64,000 nt of DNA, from the NCBI RefSeq assembly GCF_019636075.1, contig NZ_JAHBYG010000016.1:1-64000 (forward strand). Reading direction: 5' to 3'. Shown piece by piece: positions 55,867 to 64,000 of this stretch (positions within the stretch are counted from its first letter, which is position 1; each line of letters begins with the position of its first letter). The notes under the pieces were generated by a model. That model saw nothing but the letters and a program-made list of their open reading frames with translations. It was not told where the DNA came from and made no database searches. A program made the position numbers and the translations under genes. Source of the DNA: Ferrovibrio sp. Its GTDB lineage: Bacteria > Pseudomonadota > Alphaproteobacteria > Ferrovibrionales > Ferrovibrionaceae.

Positions 55867-56841
55867 ATGATATCGACCCGACGCACGTTCCTCCGTCATC
55901 TTGCGGTTTCCAACCTGGCGTTGGTTGCCGCGGGCGCGGCTGGTTTTGCACCGTCCCGCGTTTTCGCGCAGCAGGCGACCGTCAAGGTCGGCGCATTGCG
56001 CACGATCCCAGCCATTGCCCAGTTCATGTATGAACGGTTCGCCCCCACGGGCATGAAAATCGAAGTTGTCCCCTTTGCCAGTCCCGCCGAGTGCAAGAAT
56101 GCCGTGGTTGGCCGCTCGATCGATTTCGCCGGATTTGGCGTGGCGGCCGCTATCTCGGGCGCGGCCGCGGGTGAGCCTCTGACGGTGATTGGCGGGCTGT
56201 GCGATGGCGGTATGGCCGTGGTGGCCAAAAAAGATTTGCCGATTGCAAAACTGACGGATCTGAAGGGTCGCAAGGTTGCCATCTGGCCCGGCTCGACGCA
56301 GGAAATCTTCATCATGGAGCGCCTGCGCGCTGAGGGACTGAGCAAGACGGACATCACGCCGGTTCGCATATTCTTCAGCGAAATGCATGCGGCGCTGGCG
56401 AATGGGGACGTCGATGCCTATGTCGGTGCCGAACCCGCCCCGGGCATTTCGGTGTCATCCGGCATTGGCAAGATCATCGAATATCCGTATTCGACGCCGA
56501 TGGGGTCGCTCAATGTGATTCTGGCTACCCATCCGGCGCTGATCAAAGAGAAGACGGATCTGGTGCGGGCGATGCTGGATGTGCACCGTCAGGCGAGCGA
56601 GTTCTGCATGAAAAACCGCGAGGAAACCATTGTGGCGGCAGTGAAGCTGTTCGGCATGAAGCGTGAAGCGGTGGAAATCAGCCTGCCGAATATTGAATTG
56701 AACTGGCAGCTTTCCCCTGAACTGATCCGCCGAGCCAGCATCTACGCCAAGCATATGCTGGATATGCAGCAGATTCGGGCGATCCCGGACTTTGCCACGC
56801 TGATGGACCCCAGCTTCTCGAACGCCCTGGCGAAGGTCTGA
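55867..56841 (+). CDS. ABC transporter substrate-binding protein, NMT1/SsuA type
   Basis: A 324-residue secreted protein. The twin-Arg signal is STRRTFLRHLAVSNLALVAAGAAG, cut near RVFAQ (no run longer than 20 is given as a motif: the key is RR at 5-6). The mature part is the NMT1/TauA fold (VGALRTIPAIAQFM). Ligands include sulfonates, pyrimidine precursors and other small organics. It lies 246 bp after the amidase gene and is followed by a matching permease and ATPase. The gap holds a CTCTC/GAGAG hairpin. Confidence 0.9.
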   Translation: MISTRRTFLRHLAVSNLALVAAGAAGFAPSRVFAQQATVKVGALRTIPAIAQFMYERFAPTGMKIEVVPFASPAECKNAVVGRSIDFAGFGVAAAISGAAAGEPLTVIGGLCDGGMAVVAKKDLPIAKLTDLKGRKVAIWPGSTQEIFIMERLRAEGLSKTDITPVRIFFSEMHAALANGDVDAYVGAEPAPGISVSSGIGKIIEYPYSTPMGSLNVILATHPALIKEKTDLVRAMLDVHRQASEFCMKNREETIVAAVKLFGMKREAVEISLPNIELNWQLSPELIRRASIYAKHMLDMQQIRAIPDFATLMDPSFSNALAKV

Positions 56842-56851
56842 CGGAGCGGCA

Positions 56852-57652
56852 ATGCGCCTGCGTCTCGGAAAAAGCATGTCCTTGAGCCGGATACTGCTCG
56901 CTTTGGCAGTACCGGCTCTGGGGCTGGCCGCCTGGCATCTGGCGACCAGCAACCGTGGTTACAGTCTGATCCCACCGCCCTGGACCGTGGCAGTCCAGTG
57001 GTGGGATCTGGCGGTCGGCGGCGTCTGGAACGATGCGTATTCCGCCATGTTGATGACGCATACGCTGGCCAGCCTTGGTCGGGTCTTTGGTGGCTTTGCG
57101 CTGGCGGCAGTCGTTGCAATACCGCTCGGCATGCTGATCGGGCGTGTCCCGTTGATCCGGAATCTGTTCGATCCGCTGCTGCAGCTGTTGCGACCGATTC
57201 CGGTGACGGCCTGGCTACCGCTGGCGCTCATCCTGTTCGGTATCGGGCCTAAATCCGCATTCTTTCTGGTTTTCCTCGGTTCTTTCTATCCCATCCTGAT
57301 GAACACGGTGTTTGGCGTACGCAATGTGGAGGAGCGGTTGTTCGAAGCCGCCGCGATGCTTGGTGTTTCGTCGCAGGCCGTGTTCTGGAAAGTCGTACTA
57401 CCCGCCTCCCTGCCATCGATTTTTACCGGCCTGAGACTCGGGCTGGGCATTGCCTGGGTCGTCATCGTCATCGGTGAAATGACCGGCGTGCAGACCGGCC
57501 TCGGGGCGATCATCATGGAAGCCAGGCAGATGTCGCGCACGGAAGTCGTGCTGTGCGGCATGGTTACGATCGGCATTCTCGGCTTTCTGTCCGATCAGGT
57601 CGTGCAACTGCTCGGACGCTGGCTGCTGCGCTGGAGTCCACAGCATGTTTGA
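56852..57652 (+). CDS. ABC transporter permease, SsuC/TauC type
   Basis: A 266-residue membrane permease. It has the typical SsuC pattern LRPIPVTAWLPLALILFGIGPKS and the coupling loop ERLFEAAAMLGVSSQAVFW. It begins 10 bp after the binding protein and overlaps the ATPase gene by 8 bp. Confidence 0.9.
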   Translation: MRLRLGKSMSLSRILLALAVPALGLAAWHLATSNRGYSLIPPPWTVAVQWWDLAVGGVWNDAYSAMLMTHTLASLGRVFGGFALAAVVAIPLGMLIGRVPLIRNLFDPLLQLLRPIPVTAWLPLALILFGIGPKSAFFLVFLGSFYPILMNTVFGVRNVEERLFEAAAMLGVSSQAVFWKVVLPASLPSIFTGLRLGLGIAWVVIVIGEMTGVQTGLGAIIMEARQMSRTEVVLCGMVTIGILGFLSDQVVQLLGRWLLRWSPQHV

Positions 57653-58412
57653 CCGCCAGATGCAGCCTATTCTCGATGCCAGTCATCTGACCAAACAGTT
57701 TGTCATGCGTGGTGAGGCAGTGACGGCGCTAGCCGATGCCAACCTGCGTATCTGCAAGGGAGAGTTCGTCTGTCTGATCGGGCCGTCAGGATGCGGGAAA
57801 TCAACGCTGCTGCGGATGATCGCAGGATTCGAAACGGTGACCGAAGGCAGCCTCCTGATGTGGGGGGCGCCGATTGCCGGGCCCGGCCAGAATCGCGGCA
57901 TGGTCTTTCAGGACTATGGGCTGTTCCCCTGGCTGACCGTGCGGCAGAACATCGCCTTCGGCCCGGCTGCCAGCGGGTTGTCCCGGTCGGTGGTTGCCGC
58001 GACGGCAGACCGCTTTGTCCGAATGGTCGGGTTGGAGGCATTCGCTGATGCCTATCCGCACCAGCTTTCAGGAGGCATGAAACAGCGTGTCGCCATCGCC
58101 CGTGTCCTGGCGAATGATGCGGAAGTGGTTCTGATGGATGAGCCATTCGGTGCGCTGGATGCCATGACGCGGGAGCGGCTGCAGGAAGAATTGCTCGACC
58201 TATGGGCCAAATCAAAACTGACGGTGATTTTTGTCACGCATGCCATAGAGGAAGCTATCCTCCTTGCAGATCGGGTCGTCGTCATGTCGCCCAGGCCTGG
58301 GCGCATCATTGCCGATGAGAAAATCGAACTGCTGCGGCCGCGCGATCCGACCAGCCCCGAATTCAATGCGCTTCGGCGTCATTTGTCGGGCCTGCTGGGC
58401 GGGGCACATTGA
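57645..58412 (+). CDS. ABC transporter ATP-binding protein, SsuB/TauB type
   Basis: A 255-residue ATPase. It has Walker A GPSGCGKST, signature LSGGMKQR and Walker B VLMDEPFGALD. It completes the SsuABC-like importer. The stop lies 30 bp before the first RidA. Confidence 0.92.
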   Translation: MFDRQMQPILDASHLTKQFVMRGEAVTALADANLRICKGEFVCLIGPSGCGKSTLLRMIAGFETVTEGSLLMWGAPIAGPGQNRGMVFQDYGLFPWLTVRQNIAFGPAASGLSRSVVAATADRFVRMVGLEAFADAYPHQLSGGMKQRVAIARVLANDAEVVLMDEPFGALDAMTRERLQEELLDLWAKSKLTVIFVTHAIEEAILLADRVVVMSPRPGRIIADEKIELLRPRDPTSPEFNALRRHLSGLLGGAH

Positions 58413-58442
58413 TTATCAGAATGGATTGCCGGAGTGGTTGTC

Positions 58443-58919
58443 ATGGATAGTGTCGTGCCTGTCAGGGAGCGTATGGAAAGCTTGGGCATAGTCCTGCCGA
58501 ATGTCCCAAAACCTATTGCGAATTTCTCACCGTGGCAGCGCCGGAATGACATCATTTATCTGGCGGGACAGATCTGCGAGTGGAATGGCGTTGTAACCTG
58601 CAAGGGCAGGGTTGGGCACGACGTCGATCTGGAAACTGCACAAAAAGCCGCCCGTGTCTGTGCGCTCAACCTTGTCGCAGCTTTGGCAGAAGCACTGGAT
58701 GGCGAACTCGGGCGCGTCAGGTCCTGTCTCCGGGTGGGTGGTTTTGTCAACTGCACGCCCGACTTTCCCTCGGTCCCCCATGTCATAAATGGAGCATCGA
58801 ATCTGTTTCACGAGATATTCGGATCAGACGTCGCAAGCCATGCCCGGACGGCAGTTGGCGTGGTGCAATTGCCGCAAGGGGCCTCAGTGGAGGTCGATGC
58901 AGTCTTTGCAGTTTCGTAG
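58443..58919 (+). CDS. RidA-family protein (first of tandem pair)
   Basis: A 158-residue RidA of the longer subgroup (usual RidA is about 128). The catalytic Arg region reads HARTAVGVVQLPQG, and GGFVNCTPDFPSVPHVINGA is typical. Start ATG 58443 has GGAG 8 nt upstream; GTG 58434 is an alternative. It lies 14 bp before a close paralogue. Members deaminate enamine/imine intermediates and occur in amide and pyrimidine catabolism. Confidence 0.9.
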   Translation: MDSVVPVRERMESLGIVLPNVPKPIANFSPWQRRNDIIYLAGQICEWNGVVTCKGRVGHDVDLETAQKAARVCALNLVAALAEALDGELGRVRSCLRVGGFVNCTPDFPSVPHVINGASNLFHEIFGSDVASHARTAVGVVQLPQGASVEVDAVFAVS

Positions 58920-58933
58920 TCAGGGAGGGCAAG

Positions 58934-59419
58934 ATGGACATCAATACGGAAGCTTCAGCTGAGCAGCGCTTGATCTCGATGGGAATTGAGTTGCCGAACG
59001 TGCCGCGGCCCATCCCCAGTTTCGTGCCGTGGAAACGCCACAACGATCTCGTTTATCTGGCGGCCCAGAACTGCGTGTGGAACGGCGCGGTAGTATATGC
59101 CGGAAAAGTCGGTCATGCGATCGATCTGGAAACCGGGCAGAAGGCGGCGCGTCTCTGCGCGCTGAACCTTGTCGCGGCCCTGCGGGAGGCCGTGGACGGC
59201 AACCTGGACCGCGTCATGTCATGCCTCCGGGTGGGCGGCTTTGTAAATTGCACGCCGGACTTCACGTCTGTACCGCATGTCGTCAACGGGGCTTCGGATT
59301 GTTTCCACCAGATATTCGGGCCGGCAATCGCGGCGCATGCCCGCACAGCCATTGGGGTGAATCAGTTGCCGCAAGGCGCGGCCGTAGCCGTGGATGCGGT
59401 CTTTGCAGTGACGATCTGA
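58934..59419 (+). CDS. RidA-family protein (second of tandem pair)
   Basis: A 161-residue paralogue of the preceding gene. They share near-identical segments (GGFVNCTPDF, HARTA, LPQGA), so this is a tandem duplication. The catalytic Arg region reads HARTAIGVNQLPQG. GGGAGG precedes the ATG. Two copies may have split substrates or form a hetero-oligomer. It is the last gene before the tRNA. Confidence 0.9.
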   Translation: MDINTEASAEQRLISMGIELPNVPRPIPSFVPWKRHNDLVYLAAQNCVWNGAVVYAGKVGHAIDLETGQKAARLCALNLVAALREAVDGNLDRVMSCLRVGGFVNCTPDFTSVPHVVNGASDCFHQIFGPAIAAHARTAIGVNQLPQGAAVAVDAVFAVTI

Positions 59420-59488
59420 GCGTGATTTGTGGGTACGATTACTGACGCGCAATAACGCGGAACAATATCAATATCTTGGATACTGAAA

Positions 59489-59579
<91 letters not shown>

Positions 59580-59774
59580 GCAAATTTGTGAGGCCGGTCG
59601 AAAAGCGCGCGGACCTTATCCGATGGGCCTGACCGTCGCAAGGCTTTAGGCCGCGGCTAAACAGGTTGCTCGCAGAGCCACTTAAGGCTTTTTCCAGGGC
59701 ACATCGCAGCCGGCAGTCAGCTTGGCTTGGCGCATTCGGCCGGGCTTGACGGAGGCGGCTTGCCGGCGTAAATT

Positions 59775-59813
59775 CGTCTCTATAATAAAAACGTTGTCTC
59801 ATTATTAAAGACG
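59775..59813. promoter_or_regulatory. Imperfect inverted repeat before the DUF917/molybdenum-hydroxylase operon
   Basis: CGTCTCTATAATAA (59775-59788) and TTATTAAAGACG (59802-59813) are imperfect mirror images, and GTCTC also occurs directly repeated. The pair ends 13 bp before the likely start at 59827. It is a candidate operator; no regulator gene is in view. Confidence 0.35.
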
Positions 59814-59826
59814 AAAAGGCGATGTG

Positions 59827-60960
59827 ATGCCGACAGGCGCGTTAAACTCGGTTGAGGATTTGGAGGATTTCATACGCGGGCTGACCGTGCTGGGCACGGG
59901 CGGCGGCGGGCGGCCGGATGCCGGTCGCGCTGCCTTGCTGCCTTTGATAGAGCAGGGCGGCCAGCCATGCTGGCGGCCGCTTGAAGGCATCGGCGACGAT
60001 GATCTGTTCTGCTCGCTGTCGGGCCTTGGCTCCATCGCGCCGGTGCCGCCGATGAGCGAGGAGGAGCGTGTAGCCGCCGGCTATCCGCGCCAGATGCAGG
60101 CCGAGCCGCCGATGCTGCGCGCGCTGAAGGCGCTGGAAACCCATCTCGGCCGTAAGATCGCCGGCATCTACCCCATCGAGCTTGGCGCCGGCAATTCGCC
60201 GATGCCGCTGGCGGCGGCCATGGCGGCGGGCATCGACATGGTGGATTGCGATTGCGCCGGCCGCGCCATCCCGGAAATGTCGCAGAGCACGATCGCACGC
60301 TCCGGCATTCCGTTCGCACCGGCGGTTTATGCCGATCATTGGGGCATGCTGATGACGGTAAGCGATTGCAACAGCATGTTGCTGGGCGAGCGACTGGGCA
60401 AGGCGATCAGTACGGTCACCAAGGCAGCCGATATGAAGGCGCAGCTGGCGCGTGCGGCTTTCGTGGTGGATGGCCGCACATTGAAGCGCCATGCCTTGTC
60501 TGGCGGCCTCAGCCAAGCCTTGCAGCTGGGCCGGGCCATTTCGGCGGCGCGGCGTGCCGGCACGGATGCCACCGATGCCGCGGCAGCCGCCATGGGCGGG
60601 CGCGTGGTGCATCGTGGGCGGCTGGTGCGCAAGAGCTGGGAATCGCGCGAAGGCTACATGTTCGGCGATCTCTACATTGATGCCGCCGATGGCAGCAAAG
60701 CCCGGATCTGGCTGAAGAACGAGAATCATATCGTCTGGATCGACGATGTGCCGCGCTATACCTCGCCGGATCTGATCTGCGTGGTGCAGGCCCATACCGC
60801 CGAGCCCTATACCAACACCACGCTGCCTGAGGGCATCGACGTGGCGGTGATCGTGGCTCCGGCGCCGCCGCAATTGCGCACGCCTGAGGCGATAGCCGCG
60901 CTTGGGCCGCGCCATTATGGCTTCGATCTGGATTACCTGCCGCTGGAGATTGCGCAATGA
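59827..60960 (+). CDS. DUF917 family protein (hydantoinase/oxoprolinase-associated)
   Basis: A 377-residue protein. The N-terminal TVLGTGGGGRPD and the segment ELGAGNSPMPLAAAM are typical of DUF917. Members occur next to hydantoinase and oxoprolinase subunits; the biochemical role is not established. The ATG at 59827 follows an AAGG ribosome site. Its stop overlaps the LLM gene start. Confidence 0.88.
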   Translation: MPTGALNSVEDLEDFIRGLTVLGTGGGGRPDAGRAALLPLIEQGGQPCWRPLEGIGDDDLFCSLSGLGSIAPVPPMSEEERVAAGYPRQMQAEPPMLRALKALETHLGRKIAGIYPIELGAGNSPMPLAAAMAAGIDMVDCDCAGRAIPEMSQSTIARSGIPFAPAVYADHWGMLMTVSDCNSMLLGERLGKAISTVTKAADMKAQLARAAFVVDGRTLKRHALSGGLSQALQLGRAISAARRAGTDATDAAAAAMGGRVVHRGRLVRKSWESREGYMFGDLYIDAADGSKARIWLKNENHIVWIDDVPRYTSPDLICVVQAHTAEPYTNTTLPEGIDVAVIVAPAPPQLRTPEAIAALGPRHYGFDLDYLPLEIAQ

Positions 60961-62015
60961 GTTTGGGTTTGTTGATGGCGGGCCATGCCGATCCTTTTGC
61001 GCTGGCCGATCTGGCGGCGAAGGCCGAACAGCTAGGTTTCAGCGATGTGTGGATCGCCGATGAGCGTTTCTACCGCGAGGTTTATGCGCTGCTCAGCGTG
61101 ATTGCCATGAAAACCGAGCGGATACAGCTCGGCCCCTGCGTCACTGATCCGTTTTCGCGCCATCCAGCCCTTACCGCCATGGCCATCACCACGCTGGACG
61201 ATATCTCGCGCGGCCGCGCCATCCTTGGCTTGGGCGCCGGCATTTCGGGCTTTGCCGAGATGGAAATGCCGCGCCCCAAGCCGATCCGTGCCATCCGCGA
61301 AAGCGCGGAGTTGATTCGCGCCATGTGCAGCGGCGAGGAAGTGACCTATCGCGGCGAGATCGTGGTGCTGAATGGCGGCAAGCTGGGCTACAAGCCGCGC
61401 CGCGCCGTCTTGCCGCTTTGGATTGCCAGCAATGGCCCGATGGGGCAGGAGATGTCGGCCAAGATTGCCGACGCGGTGATCATGGAGGCTTGCGGCAATG
61501 CGGCCGAGGCCGCTTTCTTCCGCGCCCGTATCGACAAGGCTGCTGCATCGGCTGGCCGGGCACCCGGCAGCGCGAAATGCATCGCGCGGCTCAATCTCTC
61601 GATCAGCGATAATCGCGCCGATGCCTTCGATGCCTTGCGCCTGCGCACGGCACGCACGCTGGCGGCAGGCCGCACCCATTTCGATACGCTGGAAAGCCAG
61701 GGCCTGACTTTGAGCGAGAGTGTCCGGGCCAAGGTGGCCGATGTGCCATACAAGGCCGGCGCCGCCCCCTATGAAGCAATCCGCGACGACGTGACCGATG
61801 CCATGGTGAGCGCCGTGGCCCTGGCTGGCAATGGCCAGGATATCCAGGCGCAATTGGGGCAGCTATTTGCCGCCGGCATCGATGGCGTAATCGTTGCGGC
61901 TCTGCCCGCCAAAGGCATGGATGCCGCTGCCACGCTGGAGAAATTCGTGACTGAAGCCTGGCGGCCGGCCTGGTCGGCGGCTGGCAGGGCTCCGTTGGAT
62001 ATGGCTGCGGCATGA
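60957..62015 (+). CDS. LLM-class flavin-dependent oxidoreductase
   Basis: A 352-residue luciferase-like TIM barrel. It has the family N-terminal region GLLMAGHADPFALADLAAKAE and DVWIADERF, and the middle segment RGRAILGLGAGISG. It uses FMN or F420. It overlaps both neighbours (ATGA), so it is part of the molybdenum-hydroxylase operon. Confidence 0.9.
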   Translation: MSLGLLMAGHADPFALADLAAKAEQLGFSDVWIADERFYREVYALLSVIAMKTERIQLGPCVTDPFSRHPALTAMAITTLDDISRGRAILGLGAGISGFAEMEMPRPKPIRAIRESAELIRAMCSGEEVTYRGEIVVLNGGKLGYKPRRAVLPLWIASNGPMGQEMSAKIADAVIMEACGNAAEAAFFRARIDKAAASAGRAPGSAKCIARLNLSISDNRADAFDALRLRTARTLAAGRTHFDTLESQGLTLSESVRAKVADVPYKAGAAPYEAIRDDVTDAMVSAVALAGNGQDIQAQLGQLFAAGIDGVIVAALPAKGMDAAATLEKFVTEAWRPAWSAAGRAPLDMAAA

Positions 62016-62881
62016 ACTTTCAATTGCATAAGGCTGCCTCGCTGCCTGATGCCATCGCGCTGTCGCGTCGGCTGGCCCCCGATGTGCGCTATATCGCTGG
62101 CGGCACAGATCTGATCATCCAGTTGCGCCGCGGCGTGAAATCCTTCGGCAACCTGATCGATCTTTCCGGGTTGAAAAGCCTGCGTCAGATAGCCGAAACC
62201 GCCGAAGGCTATCGTATCGGTGCGCTGTGCACCCACAAGGATATCGACCTGCATTCCGGCCTGTTGCGCGATTACCCGGCTTTGGGCCAGGCGGCGCGCG
62301 TGGTGGGTGGCCATCAGGTGCGCAATGCCGGCACGATTGGTGGCAATCTCGCCAATGCCTCGCCGGCCGCCGATGTGGCTGTGGCCTTGCTGGGGCTGGA
62401 TGCCGTGATCGTAGCGGCAGGCGAGGGCGGCAGCCGCCATATTGCGATTGCCGATTTTTTCACCGGTCCCGGTCAGAGCCTGTTGGCGCCTGGCGAGTTG
62501 ATCGAGGCCGTATTGCTGCCGAAGCCGGCGCCGGGCGAAAGCTGCTGCTTCCTCAAGGCCGGTCGGCGCAAGGCGATGGAGATTGCGGTGGTGTCGGTGG
62601 CGCTGCGGCTGCGGTTGGATAACGCGGGCGCCATTGCCGATATCCGCATTGCGCTGGGCGCCGTTGGGCCCCGGCCATTACGCGCGCTGGGCACGGAAGC
62701 AATGCTGCTGGGCCGCAAGCCCGATGCTGCGCTGATTGCCAAGGCAGCGGTCGCCATTCAGGCCGATTGCACGCCGCGCAGCGATGTACGGGCGAGCGCG
62801 GAATACCGGCGCGAACTGGTGGGCGGCATGTTGCTGCGCGCATTGCAGCATTGCCTGAAAGCGGAGATACCCCATGCGTAA
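62012..62881 (+). CDS. Xanthine dehydrogenase-family FAD-binding subunit (CoxM type)
   Basis: A 289-residue FAD subunit. FAD-binding motifs IAGGTDLIIQLRRG and AGTIGGNLANASPAAD are clear. It passes electrons from the 2Fe-2S subunit to FAD. It overlaps the LLM and 2Fe-2S genes by 4-8 bp. Confidence 0.93.
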   Translation: MNFQLHKAASLPDAIALSRRLAPDVRYIAGGTDLIIQLRRGVKSFGNLIDLSGLKSLRQIAETAEGYRIGALCTHKDIDLHSGLLRDYPALGQAARVVGGHQVRNAGTIGGNLANASPAADVAVALLGLDAVIVAAGEGGSRHIAIADFFTGPGQSLLAPGELIEAVLLPKPAPGESCCFLKAGRRKAMEIAVVSVALRLRLDNAGAIADIRIALGAVGPRPLRALGTEAMLLGRKPDAALIAKAAVAIQADCTPRSDVRASAEYRRELVGGMLLRALQHCLKAEIPHA

Positions 62882-63347
62882 GCTCAGTCTGACGGTCAAT
62901 GGGGAACGTCATGATATCGACGCGGAAGACAGCGCCACGCTGCTGGATGTGCTGCGGTTGAAGCTGTTTCTCACCGGCACGAAATCCAATTGCCTGGAAG
63001 CCGAATGCGGCGTCTGTACGGTGCTGATCGATGGCCGGGCGATCAATTCCTGCATCACGCTGGCAGCGCAATGCGAGGGCGCGGATATTCGCACCATCGA
63101 AGGCATGACCGACGGCGATAAGCTGCATCCTTTGCAGCAATCCTTCATCGAATGCGATGCGGTGCAATGCGGCTATTGCATTCCCGGCATGATCATGACC
63201 GCCGCAGGCCTGCTCAACGAAAAACCCAATCCCAGTTTCGAGGAAATTCAAGAAGGTCTGTGCGGCACGCTATGCCGCTGCACCGGCTATACCAAGATCG
63301 TTCAGGCCGTGCAGCATGCCGCGCAAGACGGACGGGTGCGGCAATGA
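62874..63347 (+). CDS. Xanthine dehydrogenase-family 2Fe-2S subunit (CoxS type)
   Basis: A 157-residue iron-sulfur subunit. The plant-type cluster has Cys40, Cys45, Cys48 and Cys60 (NCLEAECGVCTV...SC). The second cluster uses CGYC and CGTLCRC. It is coupled to both neighbours. Confidence 0.95.
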   Translation: MRKLSLTVNGERHDIDAEDSATLLDVLRLKLFLTGTKSNCLEAECGVCTVLIDGRAINSCITLAAQCEGADIRTIEGMTDGDKLHPLQQSFIECDAVQCGYCIPGMIMTAAGLLNEKPNPSFEEIQEGLCGTLCRCTGYTKIVQAVQHAAQDGRVRQ

Positions 63348-64000
63348 ATATGCACCCGCATCGCAACCAGGTGAATGTCGGCACGCGGCACAAGCGCATC
63401 GATGCGTTGGGCAAGGTGACTGGCGCCACCATTTACGCCTCTGATTTCAGCCTGCCGGGCATGCTGCATGGCCGCATCCTGCGTAGCGAACATGCCCATG
63501 CCGAAATCGTGGCGCTGGATCTTTCGGTTGCCGAAGCAATGCCCGGGGTGCGCGCCGTCGTTACCGCTAAAACCATGGCATTCCATCGTTATGGCAATCT
63601 GGTGAAGGATTTCCAGGTTTTTGCCGAAGGTCGCGTCAGCTATATCGGCCAGGCGATTGCCGCCGTGGCAGCCGATACACCGGAAATCGCCGAAGCGGCG
63701 ATGCAGGCGATCCGTGTGGAATACCGGCCGCTGCCGGCGGTATTCGATCCGATTGTTGCCATGCAGCCGGATGCCCCGGTGCTGCATCCCGATCTGCTGC
63801 AATATAAGGCTTCTCCGCTGGCTGATCGCGCAGGCAATCGTTCGGGCCGCACCACCATCACGGTGGGTGATGTGGAAGCGGGTTTTCGGCAAAGCTATCG
63901 GGTTTACGAGCATCGTTTCCGCACGCCGCCGATCCATGCCGGTTATACCGAGCCGCGTGTGGCCGTGGCGCAATGGGATGCGGCCGGCATCGGCACGGTA
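63344..64000 (+). CDS. Xanthine dehydrogenase-family molybdopterin-binding subunit (CoxL type), 3' partial
   Basis: Starts at ATG 63344, overlapping the 2Fe-2S gene stop, and runs off the window end; 219 codons are visible and open. The sequence RHKRIDALGKVTGATIYASD and LHGRILRSEHAHAEI is the standard N-terminus of these large subunits. It carries the molybdopterin cytosine dinucleotide and hydroxylates the substrate; the active-site region lies beyond the window. It probably oxidises an N-heterocycle or an aldehyde. Confidence 0.92.
   Translation, partial: MNMHPHRNQVNVGTRHKRIDALGKVTGATIYASDFSLPGMLHGRILRSEHAHAEIVALDLSVAEAMPGVRAVVTAKTMAFHRYGNLVKDFQVFAEGRVSYIGQAIAAVAADTPEIAEAAMQAIRVEYRPLPAVFDPIVAMQPDAPVLHPDLLQYKASPLADRAGNRSGRTTITVGDVEAGFRQSYRVYEHRFRTPPIHAGYTEPRVAVAQWDAAGIGTV

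Overview
The window reads as an alphaproteobacterial chromosome segment, probably Rhodospirillales-like. The evidence is the gene families and gene orders, the ATGA-coupled operons, the Irr/Fur-like boxes and the moderately high G+C content. This placement is inference, because no rRNA or other marker gene is present. The segment is almost wall-to-wall catabolism and import: five ABC importers, several amidohydrolases and oxidoreductases, and many one-off regulators. There is no CRISPR array, prophage, transposase or recognisable integrase.

Layout. 1-3.1 kb: end of a thiolase-like gene with its DUF35 partner, a PRISE-type reductase and an SDR whose YxxxK is missing. 3.1-15.2 kb (minus strand): a nine-gene coupled operon (YtcJ-like amidohydrolase, CobW GTPase, aldehyde dehydrogenase, TauE/SafE permease, complete Dpp/Opp importer) behind a MocR regulator gene. 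A CTGGACC direct repeat sits in the promoter gap. 15.4-19.1 kb: a peptide-deformylase-like protein with altered metal ligands, an MgtA P-type ATPase, and a divergent unknown gene preceded by a Cys-rich 21-codon upstream ORF. 19.1-30.8 kb: a tryptophan-to-anthranilate module (tryptophan 2,3-dioxygenase, formamidase-like hydrolase, kynureninase, a RidA) wrapped around a Liv-type importer, two aldo/keto reductases, a TIGR04076-like protein and a GntR regulator. The two separated kyn promoters carry the same 20-bp element (19 of 20 identical).

31.2-36.1 kb: katG with an Irr/PerR-like box and a strong terminator, then a 2-oxoglutarate/Fe(II)-type oxygenase and a chlorohydrolase-like amidohydrolase. 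36.5-40.4 kb: a polyamine-type (Pot) importer. 40.4-47.9 kb: an XRE regulator, then XRE-cupin, GAF protein and a second complete Dpp importer in one plus-strand operon. 48.2-53.6 kb: a FecI/FecR/TonB-receptor/PepSY iron module with a Fur-like box.

53.6-59.6 kb: a TetR gene divergent from an acetamidase/formamidase, then an SsuABC/NMT1-type importer and two tandem RidA genes. This block is bounded by a 12-bp copy of the 3' end of tRNA-Ser(CGA) at one side and by that tRNA itself at the other, which is the layout of a small genomic island. 59.8-64 kb: a DUF917, LLM flavin oxidoreductase and three-subunit molybdenum hydroxylase operon that runs off the window.

The most unusual items are the Cys-codon leader ORF, the shared kyn operator, the MocR repeat placed in front of the amidohydrolase/CobW/Dpp operon, the tRNA-flanked RidA/formamidase block, and a cluster of enzymes (PDF-like, SDR, AKR) that have lost canonical catalytic residues. 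All operators, the island and the substrates are inferences from sequence reading alone.
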